NCBI GenBank assembly: GCA_964432985.1
Contig: CAYSPT010000019.1
Span: 1 to 64,000 of the forward strand
Source of the DNA: CAYSPT01 sp964432985
GTDB lineage: Bacteria; Muiribacteriota; CAYSPT01
DNA: 64,000 nucleotides
Direction: 5' to 3'
Shown: piece after piece, positions 55,155 to 63,869 of the stretch
Numbering within the stretch: position 1 is the first letter of the stretch
How the letters are laid out: each line of letters begins with the position of its first letter
Made by a program: the position numbers and the translations under genes
The notes under the pieces: model-generated
Seen by the model: the letters and a program-made list of their open reading frames with translations, nothing else
What the model was told of the DNA's origin: nothing
Databases searched by the model: none

Positions 55155-57254
55155 TTAATATATATCCAAGGCGCCTAATGTGTGCCAGGTGAGGTCCGCA
55201 TCCGGCATGGAGACGAGCGGCTCGTACAGGGGATAAGGTCCCGGCTGACCGTAGCTCAGCTTGAACTGCTGGGTATAATCCTGAAATGACAGTGGATTGA
55301 CGCCGGGGACCCACAGACGGCCCTGCAAAAGCGGGAGTCCGTCGGTGCCGGTGATAGTGTCGGTTGCGTTTATTCCCAAGCCCATGATGATTTCGTAAGC
55401 ACCCGGTTCGAGATCATGCGGTATGTGCAGGACGGTCCGTTCCCGGAGTTCTCTCCTGCCGTTGGTTGTTTTCTCGCTGCCGGGAAGTATCCACTGCCCG
55501 ATGGTGTGGACGTCGTGAAATACGAGCAGGCCTCTTCGCACCGGTACCGGTGAGCCTGCCTTCCGGAGAAGAAGCAGGGGAGTTTCCGGTACGGGTTGAC
55601 CTGGCTTTGAATCCAGCGACCAGTGATAATCGAGTTCCAGAAGGCCTCCCCTCCTGGCCGCAGCCGGCTTCCATGAAAAACCATTCAACTGCACGGTGGG
55701 CGCAAGTGTAAAAGGACATGTTCCGCTGAATGTGGAGGCAGCGGTGTGACGACGGAGTCCGGGGCTGTTTGCCTCGTGCATCCACCGGGGAATCAGCCAG
55801 CAGGTCGGGCCGTACCGCACTGGATGAAAGTGCTTGAGAAGCCCCGCGGCTATACCCGGCGGTTCCATGAGCGGTGAAAAGAAGAGTTTTTCCGGATGGT
55901 TTTCTTTCAATTTCACGATGGCTTTTCTTACCTGGTCGGTAAACAAATCGATTACCACAAGTGACCGGTCGCTTCCCCGGTTCTCCATTTTCTGTATGAA
56001 GAGCGGCGGCCGGTAACTGACGTTGGAATCTCCCAGGATAAAACCGCCGGGCCCGGCGAGTTTCAGCACCGATTCTCCGTAAGAGCGGGCGGAGATATCA
56101 TTGCGGTACGAAAGCCTGTACCCTTCCCAGGCGGGATACAGGAGTGTGATAATCACGCCAGCGGTTATCGCACCTCTGCGGATAACAGGCCTGGTGACTG
56201 CTTTACTAAGAACGTCGTCAAGGCGCTGCAAACCGCAGACTGCCCACATGGACAGCATGACCAGGGCCGGGAGGCACATGCGATGTATTTCACCGGTGGA
56301 GAAATTGGCCAGGAAACCAATATTGAGAACGAAACTCCCCAGGGTAAACAAAAACAAGGGCCGTTGAGACCGGTAAAGCTTCTGCATACCGGCCAGGGCA
56401 GCCAGGCAGGCGATAGGTCCAATGCTCATAAACAGGAGAATAAGCAGTTGTTTGGTGCGGTACAGGATCTCCGGCAGTGAGAACACCATAAAGTACGGCT
56501 GGAAATCTCTAGCGGTTATCGTTCTGAGCCAGGTAGCAATCGTCCGGGGAATCAGGGGATCCAGCAGAACAGTTTCATACGGAAGGCGAAGGGCCGTGAC
56601 GAACAGCGGAGTTAACCCGATCAGAAAAACAAGCCCGGCTATCCCCAGGGACATCCATGATCTCGTCAACCGCTTGAGAAGACCGGCGCTGACCGCCAGC
56701 ATGACCAGGTACAGCATGGTCGTCATTCGCAGCGATATCATGAATCCGGCCAGCATAATTGACAGAAAAACGACCTTTCTCCTCGGGTGCAGGGCCGTGA
56801 TGGTGACCGCCAGCAGGAGAACGATTTCCAGTGTGTAGACCTCGGCCACCAGGGACACTTCCCGAAACAGGGATGCCATTGAAAGAAGCAGGGCTCCCGC
56901 GGCTGCAGCAGCCGGCCGGCACCGGAAGACGGACCGCGCCGTGAGAAAAAACAACCCGGCTGCAACGGCGGCCATCACAGTCGAGAGCACATTCAGTCTC
57001 CAGGAAATCTCACCGAACGGAAAGAAAGTCACTGCCAGCTTTCCCAGGATGACATAGAGCGGATAGCCGGGCTGGTGGGGAACACCCGTGGTAGAGGCGG
57101 CCATGACCAGTTCGGCACTGTCATACCAGTGAAATGTCGGACACACCGCGGCCAGATTGACGGCAAGAACTGCCAGCCCCAGCGCGGCGGCCAGCGGCAT
57201 GGTCCATCGTCCCGCGTTACAGTGTGTCGTCGGCTGTGTAGTGGTCTTTTGCAT
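55155..57254 (-). CDS. Membrane protein of the DUF2723/GT-C type
   Basis: 699 residues with about ten to eleven hydrophobic segments in the first 400, then a long soluble part. The N-terminal loop T-F-H-W-Y-D-S-A-E-L, just after the first helix, and the helix H-Q-P-G-Y-P-L-Y match the DUF2723 family, predicted glycosyltransferases of the GT-C fold, in which an acidic residue at this site acts in lipid-linked sugar transfer. The C-terminal half is a soluble domain with no clear match. It overlaps the start of the next GT-C gene by 38 bp on the same strand and may act in the same cell-surface glycan pathway. Confidence 0.8.
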   Translation of the reverse strand: MQKTTTQPTTHCNAGRWTMPLAAALGLAVLAVNLAAVCPTFHWYDSAELVMAASTTGVPHQPGYPLYVILGKLAVTFFPFGEISWRLNVLSTVMAAVAAGLFFLTARSVFRCRPAAAAAGALLLSMASLFREVSLVAEVYTLEIVLLLAVTITALHPRRKVVFLSIMLAGFMISLRMTTMLYLVMLAVSAGLLKRLTRSWMSLGIAGLVFLIGLTPLFVTALRLPYETVLLDPLIPRTIATWLRTITARDFQPYFMVFSLPEILYRTKQLLILLFMSIGPIACLAALAGMQKLYRSQRPLFLFTLGSFVLNIGFLANFSTGEIHRMCLPALVMLSMWAVCGLQRLDDVLSKAVTRPVIRRGAITAGVIITLLYPAWEGYRLSYRNDISARSYGESVLKLAGPGGFILGDSNVSYRPPLFIQKMENRGSDRSLVVIDLFTDQVRKAIVKLKENHPEKLFFSPLMEPPGIAAGLLKHFHPVRYGPTCWLIPRWMHEANSPGLRRHTAASTFSGTCPFTLAPTVQLNGFSWKPAAARRGGLLELDYHWSLDSKPGQPVPETPLLLLRKAGSPVPVRRGLLVFHDVHTIGQWILPGSEKTTNGRRELRERTVLHIPHDLEPGAYEIIMGLGINATDTITGTDGLPLLQGRLWVPGVNPLSFQDYTQQFKLSYGQPGPYPLYEPLVSMPDADLTWHTLGALDIY

Positions 57255-58977
57255 AGATAGTTATCACCGGGTAAGCATTGTACAGCGCCTGGGCGTGCAT
57301 AAAATAGCGGTGCGGCCAGGCGGCGGCAGTAAATAGTTTGCGGTAACCGGGCATGGTTCTGTCGAAGCCCAGTTCATTACAGAAGGCTTCTCCGGAATCT
57401 GTTTGGGCCTCTCCGGAATCTGTTTGGGCTTCTCCGGAATCTGTTTGGGTTTCTCCGAAATCTGTTTGGGTTTCTCCGAAAGTGTGTACCATGGCCAGCA
57501 GGTGGATCCCTTTTGTATCCAGGTACCGGGGGATGGTTTTGGCGGTGACGTAACCGGCGGCTTCGTGGTTGACCAACCCGCTGATATCTACGATTATGCA
57601 GCCTGATTCCCATTGCAGCTTTCCGATGTCAAAAGCGGCGACGAGGGTGCCGTCAGCTATGTGCTCGTTGAGAAAAGCGGCAGCCCGCCCGTGGGCTCGT
57701 TTGAGATGCATTACCGCGTCCTTGTGCATAGCGTGCCAGACAAACAGCCCTTTTACCTGCAGTAGAAAGAGGGTAACGAGAAGAAGCAGCCATAGTCGTT
57801 TGCGGGAGCCCGGCGCCGGTGCCAGGCCGAAACACAGGATGAGAGGGGCAAACAGGAAGCAGGGGGCCAGGTACCTGCCTCCTCCTCCCGCCGCCGGCAG
57901 GAACAGGAGCGTGAATCCCAGAGAAGCCAGGCAAAGCATGAGAACTATTCTGGACCGGGGCCGGGCTTTGGAATACAAAGCCCGTATACAGCACAGTACC
58001 CCAAACACCAGAATAACCAGAGTAACCAGGGTTGAGATCGTTTCCCCCGCTCCCTGGGGCAGCGCGGGAAACTTAGCTGCCGCCGCCAGATGGTGCGGCG
58101 GCCAGCCAACGATGAAATCACGGACGAACAGAAACGTGTCCTGAAAAAACGTTGCCAGCCCTTTCGGAAACACTATCAGAGGTTCGGTAGGAAGGTTCCA
58201 TATCCACCGCCGGCTGAAGGAGGTCTGAGGAATCCAGTTCGTGGTGTGGAGGCGGTAGACGAGTGACAGCAGCCCTGTGCCGCAGATTAAGGCTATCAGT
58301 GGTTGGAACCAGTGTCCGGTTGGAGCGCTGTCCGGGTGCTTCAGGGTACGGCGCTGTTCGAACATGATGAGTATGGCGGTCAATACCATAAAAATACCTT
58401 CCGGCCGCACCAGAGGGAGGAGCAGGGCGGGAAGGATGACTGAGCGATGATTACGCGTGCCCGTGTAGAGCAGAAGGAGGGCTGCCAGAAACAGGAACAG
58501 AGACGTTTCCATACCAGTGAGGGAAAACCAGGTGACGTTTGGAATTCCCAGGCAGATTACGGGAATCAGAATTCGGGAAACGGTATCGAATGCCGGACAG
58601 TCCCTGAGAAAACGCCACAGGGCCAAACCGGTCAGGAGATGAAAAGCAAGTCCGCTGATCATCCCCGCTGCTTCTCCCGGAATCCGGCACCACATGAGAA
58701 AAGCAAGCCACAGTGTCCACAAGGGACTCGAAGTCCCCGCGGAGGGGGTCATTCCGTCATAGGTCAAAAATCCTTTGGTGAGAAGATTCCTGGCATATAC
58801 CAGGTGGATATACGAGTCGTCCAGGGGAAGTCCCGCCCCGCCCTCAATTCCGCCTGCGAATCCGCCTGCACATTCCGAGAAAGGTCCTGAGAGGAGGTAG
58901 AGAGGTGGAATGATCAGCAGCGTCAGAAGCAGCGCAAGTTCCCTGTACAGGTTTTTTGAACGTGTTGCCGCGCTCAT
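57217..58977 (-). CDS. GT-C-type membrane glycosyltransferase-like protein
   Basis: 586 residues from ATG 58977, which overlaps the MurB stop (ATGA). It has about nine to ten hydrophobic segments and the GT-C early-loop acidic motif L-P-L-D53-D54-S-Y-I, similar to undecaprenyl-phosphate-dependent mannosyl- or arabinosyltransferases. A tandem repeat near the C-terminus inserts repeated G-E-(T/A)-Q-T-D-(F/S) heptads in the last soluble part. It probably adds sugars from a lipid-linked donor outside the cytoplasm. It partners with the DUF2723 gene downstream and with MurB upstream by overlap only. Confidence 0.78.
   Translation of the reverse strand: MSAATRSKNLYRELALLLTLLIIPPLYLLSGPFSECAGGFAGGIEGGAGLPLDDSYIHLVYARNLLTKGFLTYDGMTPSAGTSSPLWTLWLAFLMWCRIPGEAAGMISGLAFHLLTGLALWRFLRDCPAFDTVSRILIPVICLGIPNVTWFSLTGMETSLFLFLAALLLLYTGTRNHRSVILPALLLPLVRPEGIFMVLTAILIMFEQRRTLKHPDSAPTGHWFQPLIALICGTGLLSLVYRLHTTNWIPQTSFSRRWIWNLPTEPLIVFPKGLATFFQDTFLFVRDFIVGWPPHHLAAAAKFPALPQGAGETISTLVTLVILVFGVLCCIRALYSKARPRSRIVLMLCLASLGFTLLFLPAAGGGGRYLAPCFLFAPLILCFGLAPAPGSRKRLWLLLLVTLFLLQVKGLFVWHAMHKDAVMHLKRAHGRAAAFLNEHIADGTLVAAFDIGKLQWESGCIIVDISGLVNHEAAGYVTAKTIPRYLDTKGIHLLAMVHTFGETQTDFGETQTDSGEAQTDSGEAQTDSGEAFCNELGFDRTMPGYRKLFTAAAWPHRYFMHAQALYNAYPVITIYAKDHYTADDTL
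57387..57481 (-). repeat. 21-bp tandem repeat in a glycosyltransferase gene
   Basis: About four and a half 21-bp units begin at 57387, 57408, 57429, 57450 and 57471, with small changes. In frame they encode a repeated G-E-x-Q-T-D-x heptapeptide in the C-terminal soluble part of the protein. Confidence 0.92.
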
Positions 58978-59933
58978 AGGGACATGCGTTTCAGGCGATG
59001 GTATCCCACGCAGCGCACTTCTTCTTCCAGGCGGATACCGAATCTCTCCTGCACGCGTGACTTCATCGAATCGGCCAGATTTCGGACGTCGCACGAAGAA
59101 GCCGAGCCCAGGTTGACAATGATGTTGGCGTGTTTTTCGAATACTGCTGCTCCGCCGATTTTCATTCCGTGAACTCCAGCTTCCGCCAGCAGTTTCCCGG
59201 CACTGCGGCGCCGGTCCCCCGGTTTTTCCGGGGGAAGGTTTTTGAAAAAGCTTCCCGCCGACGGGATTGCGGGAAGTTCGGGAAGCTTTTGCCGCCGGAG
59301 TTCCAGAACTTCCTCGCAGCGCGCGGTCAGGGCAGAGGTATCTCCGGTATCGAGCAGGAGTTCCACGGCGATGATGAGACCGCCGGAAACCTTGACCCGT
59401 GAACTACGGTAGGTGAACAACATGGCGTCGCGTGAAATCCACGATGGAACTTTCCCGGGACAGGCCAGCAAAACCCGGTGGACCATGGAGCAAATCTCGC
59501 GGCCGTATGCTCCCGCGTTACCGTAAACCGCTCCTCCCACGGTGCCCGGTATCCCGGCCAGCGACTCCAGCCCGGCCAATCCCGAGGAGATGGTCTGCTG
59601 GACCAGGTCTCTCAGCAGCAGGCCGCTTCCGCAGCGCACCAGGCAGCGGCCGTCAGCCCCGGGGGTGACAGCCAGTGAGGTTACCCGGTTGATCAGAATC
59701 AGTCCGGGAAATCCACGGTCGTCTACCAGTACGTTGCTGCCCTCACCCAGGACAAGAAGAGAAACACCTGCCTCACGACAGGTGTCCCACACGGTGTACA
59801 GTTCCTCTTCATCCCCGGTTTCTAACAGCCAGCGCCCCGGCCCGCCGATATCAAACGTCGTATAGGCTTTAAGCGGGACTTCTGAGGTTATCCTGGGAAG
59901 AATATGTTTTCCCAGACAATCCGGAAATACCAT
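58974..59933 (-). CDS. murB: UDP-N-acetylenolpyruvoylglucosamine reductase
   Basis: 319 residues. The FAD-binding PCMH-type domain shows F-D-I-G-G-P and L-G-E-G-S-N-V-L-V; the next segment is S-L-A-G-I-P-G-T-V-G-G-A-V-Y-G-N-A-G-A-Y. The active serine motif is S-A-G-S-F-F-K-N, and a C-terminal Glu-containing strand completes the MurB family. It reduces UDP-GlcNAc-enolpyruvate to UDP-MurNAc in peptidoglycan synthesis, in the cytoplasm. Length is typical of the short MurB type. The stop overlaps the next gene start, though no murein gene is otherwise nearby. Confidence 0.93.
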   Translation of the reverse strand: MVFPDCLGKHILPRITSEVPLKAYTTFDIGGPGRWLLETGDEEELYTVWDTCREAGVSLLVLGEGSNVLVDDRGFPGLILINRVTSLAVTPGADGRCLVRCGSGLLLRDLVQQTISSGLAGLESLAGIPGTVGGAVYGNAGAYGREICSMVHRVLLACPGKVPSWISRDAMLFTYRSSRVKVSGGLIIAVELLLDTGDTSALTARCEEVLELRRQKLPELPAIPSAGSFFKNLPPEKPGDRRRSAGKLLAEAGVHGMKIGGAAVFEKHANIIVNLGSASSCDVRNLADSMKSRVQERFGIRLEEEVRCVGYHRLKRMSL

Positions 59934-59982
59934 TCTGAAGCGCCTTCTTTAAAAAAAACGCAAGTTTTAAAATGCCTGCTTC

Positions 59983-60564
59983 TTATTCTTCAACGTGGAA
60001 ATTCTCGAAGAAATCGTTGAGAGCTTTTTGCATGCTCTTGAACAGGTCCGCCCGGCCCTGCAGGGTAATGATAAACAGCCGTGCGTCCGCGATGAAGATG
60101 ATTTGCTTTGACAGCACGTTGTTCTCGCCGTATTTCTTACTGGTCATGCCGATAGCCGCCGGGTATTTATCTTTGACGGTTCCCCGTTTGAGCGAAAGGA
60201 CGGTCTCCCCCTGGTCTTCGTAGAATTTCTTAGTTTCATCCAGGAAGGTATCGTCTATTTTGGCTTCCACCTTGCCGTACTCCTTGGCCACCACGCTGAT
60301 GTTCAACCTGGTTACTTCCTTTCCCTCGAAGGGAGAGACCAGGATGGTTTTGCCGTGCTCATTTTCAGGTAACTGGTCGAAAAGCGTCCAGTCGTTGGGG
60401 TAGTGAAAATAGTATCTCATCGCATGGTCGACGTAGCGTTCCATCTTTTCGTGGGGTACATCGGGAAGGTCCATAGGCTTCGCCTCTTTCTTTCCGCAGC
60501 CCGTACTCAAAGCGGTACAAATACCAAGCACCAGGAACAATACCAGAACCTTTTTGAATGTCAT
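59983..60564 (-). CDS. Lipoprotein of unknown function
   Basis: 193 residues from ATG 60564 (AAGGAGG upstream). The signal peptide ends in the lipobox L-S-T-G-C, so it is lipid-anchored at Cys23. The rest is a compact alpha/beta domain of about 150 residues that looks like the PsbP/DcrB group (Y-Y-F-H-Y-P-N-D-W, then S-P-F-E-G and I-I-F-I-A-D-A-R-L-F-I-I-T-L), seen in many small bacterial lipoproteins. Function is not known. It is probably anchored in the periplasm, in its own transcription unit after MurB. Confidence 0.75.
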   Translation of the reverse strand: MTFKKVLVLFLVLGICTALSTGCGKKEAKPMDLPDVPHEKMERYVDHAMRYYFHYPNDWTLFDQLPENEHGKTILVSPFEGKEVTRLNISVVAKEYGKVEAKIDDTFLDETKKFYEDQGETVLSLKRGTVKDKYPAAIGMTSKKYGENNVLSKQIIFIADARLFIITLQGRADLFKSMQKALNDFFENFHVEE

Positions 60565-60759
60565 GTAGATGACCTCCTTAATATTGTTTGCGAGTTTCTA
60601 TTATAATCTATTTACAAACTATTATGCTAACTTAATTTTTTAACCCGGATAATTAACAAACCATATCTGCTGCGACTCAAAAATTAGTGAATTATTCGGG
60701 TTTCAATGGAAATTCATGTCTTGTTATTACCGTTGCATTCATTACCCGATAACGCCATA

Positions 60760-60791
60760 AAGCCCCTGTCTTTAGCCATGGGGAGTTGTCA
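60760..60791. repeat. Possible IS200/IS605-type end remnant
   Basis: AGCCCCTGTCTTTAGCCATG followed by GGGGAGTTGTCA resembles the hairpin-bearing ends of IS200/IS605-family elements: a CCCC...GGGG stem around a T-C-T-T-T-A-G loop. No transposase is near. It lies in the 255-bp gap between the lipoprotein gene and the pseudopilin operon. Confidence 0.35.
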
Positions 60792-60819
60792 AAAGGATTG
60801 TAATTGTTCCTGAATAAAG

Positions 60820-61491
60820 CTACAGTGTGCCGAAACCGGATTGCCAGTACATGTTTCTGAAATACTGTGTCTCGGCTTCCAGGATGAATATGAAAGGGAA
60901 AACCAGCCCGTCGGCTTTTTCGTGGCCTGAATAGACAGTGATGTACATCTTGAGCACGTGGGTAGGGCCTTCGTCGGACATATCCAGGGTTTCTTTTTTA
61001 AAGAGTATGTTGCGGATCAGTGTCGAATCGAAAATCCTCGAATCGCCTTCTTCGCTCCTGGCCAGGTGGAAGGTGCCGGGTTTTGCCGGATTTTCATCGA
61101 GAGAATAGATGATCTCTTTCGTTATTATGTCGGGTTTCACATCGGGGGGGTTTGGCTCCAGTTCATCTTTGTATTGTATCAGGGTCAGGGATGACCCACC
61201 TGGACCTACGGTGACCGCGTCGAAATGATACATGGCAGGGTAGAAAAGTGCCTGTCTGACGTCTGTCTGAATATGGTCGTAGGCCAGGAGAAGATTCTGC
61301 AAAGCGCTGCTTCTCCCTTCCTCCGCCTTGAAAAATCTCAGCCCCGACCGGAGGATGAGAACGATTGATATTATCAGGATCACTCCGCAGACAACGCCGA
61401 TCAGTACTTCAATCAATGTAAAACCTTTGCGTGCTCTGCTCGATGGGTTGAATCTGCTTGATAGGCCAAATGTTCTTCTCAGCGGTATCAT
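60820..61491 (-). CDS. PilW-like minor prepilin
   Basis: 223 residues. The leader is basic and Ser-rich, ending A-R-K-G, followed by F-T-L-I-E-V-L-I-G and a hydrophobic helix, the prepilin pattern. Its size and soluble part fit PilW-type minor pilins that help start pilus assembly. The first codons overlap the end of the PilV-like gene, so the operon order is PilX, PilV, PilW (reading leftward). It is processed by prepilin peptidase in the inner membrane. Confidence 0.8.
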   Translation of the reverse strand: MIPLRRTFGLSSRFNPSSRARKGFTLIEVLIGVVCGVILIISIVLILRSGLRFFKAEEGRSSALQNLLLAYDHIQTDVRQALFYPAMYHFDAVTVGPGGSSLTLIQYKDELEPNPPDVKPDIITKEIIYSLDENPAKPGTFHLARSEEGDSRIFDSTLIRNILFKKETLDMSDEGPTHVLKMYITVYSGHEKADGLVFPFIFILEAETQYFRNMYWQSGFGTL

Positions 61492-61949
61492 TGTTCCAGT
61501 TTCTCCACCAGCAAAATCCGCTCCTGCTCGTGGTCGACTCCCTGAATGTTCGTCCAGGTGACGCGGCAGATGAGCTGCCCGAGCGTGTCCGGGTAGAGGC
61601 TGTCGGGTTCGAATTCCAGGCTGACTTCGTACTGATTAAGAAAAGATCTGCTCTTGAGATCCATCGGCTCATTCTGCCACCAGGAGGCCAGGATAGGATC
61701 TCCGCTCAGCACCGAAGAGGCGTCTACCGGGCCGGAGAATCGGTTCTTGAGAATATCAAACGGTGTCATCCGGTGACGTTCGATGAGTTGCACCGCCCAC
61801 AGGTTGGCCACTACCATATCTTCGTTGTAGGAAACGCGTTTTGCCGTGTGGGAGAGGAGAGTGACAATGGGGATCAGTCCGAGGGAAATTATGGCCACGA
61901 TGACCAGTATCTCTACCAGGGAAAACCCCCGGCGGCGGGCTCTAGGCAT
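61488..61949 (-). CDS. PilV-like minor prepilin
   Basis: 153 residues. A basic leader (M-P-R-A-R-R-R-G) precedes F-S-L-V-E-I-L-V-I-V and a hydrophobic helix; the prepilin cut is after the Gly. The remaining 120 residues contain the Trp/Glu-rich pattern of PilV/GspI-type proteins. It overlaps the PilW-like gene and lies 9 nt after the PilX-like gene, forming one operon. Confidence 0.8.
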   Translation of the reverse strand: MPRARRRGFSLVEILVIVAIISLGLIPIVTLLSHTAKRVSYNEDMVVANLWAVQLIERHRMTPFDILKNRFSGPVDASSVLSGDPILASWWQNEPMDLKSRSFLNQYEVSLEFEPDSLYPDTLGQLICRVTWTNIQGVDHEQERILLVEKLEQ

Positions 61950-61958
61950 GGTGTGACG

Positions 61959-63869
61959 CTAATCCTTTCTGCTGATCCTGACAGCCACAGGCTGGCGGTT
62001 TATGTAGCACTTGTAACGGTCCAGATGGGGGTTGCCGGTCCCGGACTCGGTTCGTCGCAGCCGGGGATTGTAGGTGACAGATCCGCCGGCGTTTTCGTCA
62101 TAGCAGTCCCGGTGGTAACCGGCCACGATAACATTTCCGTTGACCGACCGGCTTTCGAGACCCTTTACCGTGCCGCTGGGCGTGATCAGGGAAGCGTCCA
62201 TTGTACTGCCGCTGGTCAGAGTAATGTCATTGTCGGTGGAGATGACGGTCAGGGTATCGTTGGCAGCGTCGCCGGCCTTGGCCCTGTTGATAGTCACCTG
62301 GCCTCCCCTGGTCACGATAACGCCGTTGCCTGTATACGTTGCGTTGATGGTGAGAGGCGCTTCCACCTGGTAGATTCCGTCCAGTACCCATTGCCCCCCC
62401 ACGTTGATGTAATTGGTGAACTTGGAAGCAGAATCGAAATAGTGCGTTGCCCGCGGTACGTAGCCGATCCACGAGAGCTGGATAGCCAGCTCTTGAGTGA
62501 ACTGATCCACATAGTTCTCCGCTACGGGAGTGAAGGTAAAAGCGAAATCGTCCAGCGCTGCCTGCATGGCGTTTTCATACCGCTCCATCTCCTCCGTGGC
62601 ATTCTCGTAGAGACTGCGCACCTGGTGCCCTCTGAACAGAATTACCGCGTTGCTCACGCCGCCTCCGCTGATCATCAACTCATCGTTGCTGTAGCCGGCG
62701 TTTGGAGTCCCGGTGATGGTAATGTCGATATTGTTGAGCGTGTTTCCCTGCGAGTCGGTGTCCTGTCGGGAATTGACCCTGCAGGCTCCGCTCGAGCCGT
62801 TGAAGGACGCGGAGGCCGATGCTGATCCCTGCGTTCTAACGGTGATTACATCGCCCGGCTGAAAGGTCGTGGTCCCCCCCGTACCCTCACATACTTTTAC
62901 GGATCCTCCCTGGGTGACAGTGAAGACAGACAGTTGCAGGTTATCCATGAAATCCCGTGGCCAGTGGATTACCGTATTCCGTATATCAAACGGGCTGGCC
63001 CGGGTGAATAACGGGTTGTCCATATCCGAGGTTTGCGATGTCATCTGGTTCTGTGGGGAGCGGGTGTTGAGCGGAAAGGGGGGATACCTCAAGACCGGGA
63101 AAAACTTGTACCAGTTGTCCTGCGGATTGGACTCGAAGTAGGGCCGCGGAATATCGCAGTCTTCTCCAGTATCGTCTTCTATCTCTTCTTCCTGTTCGCG
63201 GATGCTTTCCTCTACCCGGATCTGCGTATCCCGATAGTTCTGCTCCATGGCCTCTACGGCGGGTTTCATACTCATGGCCAGGGCGGTAACACTGTCAAAC
63301 GGCGTGGGCGGCAGGGGAGCGGCCACCTTGAACTCGTAGATGTTTTCCACCTTGCGAACGACCTGTTTATAGCCGGCCCCGGGTTCCACTCCGACCTCGG
63401 CCCGGATGTGCAGCCGGCCGTACTTTTCGTTGGGCAGGAATTTGTACAGCCTGAGCTGCCAGGGTACCCACACCTCTACGTTGACGAACTTCACTTCCAG
63501 GTCTTCATCGACCATCTCCCACACTTTCTCCGGCCTGATCCGGTCTTCGTTGTTGAAATACAGCAATCCGTTGTAGTCGGGGGTGAGGGGCATCCGGAAA
63601 AAGTAGAAGGTCCTGGTCCCTTCCGTGTTGACCCCAGCCTCGATGGTTGCCAGAGCCTCGGATATGGCCGCCCGGGCGATGAGGAGGGCTTTGTCCCCGC
63701 AGGTGACCTGGGCGCTGATTCCGGCCACTCCCCTGGTGAAAAAGGAGCTGGCCACGCTGAGCAGGAAAAGAATGAGCAGCAGGGAGATGCCAATCAGGGT
63801 CAGGGCACCAATGCCCCTGTCGGCTCGGCTGCATCTTCTCCGGGGAGAGCAAAATGTTATCTGTTTCAT
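61959..63869 (-). CDS. PilX-like pilus assembly protein with beta-helix tail
   Basis: 636 residues from ATG 63869 (AGGAG 8-9 nt upstream; TTG 63878 is too close). A basic N-terminus is followed by one membrane helix (T-L-I-G-I-S-L-L-L-I-L-F-L-L), as in PilX. The periplasmic part has two modules, with a Gly/Asn/Thr-rich beta-helix-like segment near the end (V-I-V-T-R-G-G-Q-V-T-I and N-D-I-T-L-T-S-G). It parallels the gene at 3454-5622 and is likely its paralogue. It heads a pseudopilin operon with PilV- and PilW-like genes. It may cap or steer the pseudopilus; that is inference. Confidence 0.78.
   Translation of the reverse strand: MKQITFCSPRRRCSRADRGIGALTLIGISLLLILFLLSVASSFFTRGVAGISAQVTCGDKALLIARAAISEALATIEAGVNTEGTRTFYFFRMPLTPDYNGLLYFNNEDRIRPEKVWEMVDEDLEVKFVNVEVWVPWQLRLYKFLPNEKYGRLHIRAEVGVEPGAGYKQVVRKVENIYEFKVAAPLPPTPFDSVTALAMSMKPAVEAMEQNYRDTQIRVEESIREQEEEIEDDTGEDCDIPRPYFESNPQDNWYKFFPVLRYPPFPLNTRSPQNQMTSQTSDMDNPLFTRASPFDIRNTVIHWPRDFMDNLQLSVFTVTQGGSVKVCEGTGGTTTFQPGDVITVRTQGSASASASFNGSSGACRVNSRQDTDSQGNTLNNIDITITGTPNAGYSNDELMISGGGVSNAVILFRGHQVRSLYENATEEMERYENAMQAALDDFAFTFTPVAENYVDQFTQELAIQLSWIGYVPRATHYFDSASKFTNYINVGGQWVLDGIYQVEAPLTINATYTGNGVIVTRGGQVTINRAKAGDAANDTLTVISTDNDITLTSGSTMDASLITPSGTVKGLESRSVNGNVIVAGYHRDCYDENAGGSVTYNPRLRRTESGTGNPHLDRYKCYINRQPVAVRISRKD

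Noticed and set aside
61458..62825. Forward frame of 455 codons across the pseudopilin operon
   Set aside because: Antisense to three genes with prepilin or membrane-helix starts; composition is shadow-like, with no domain.
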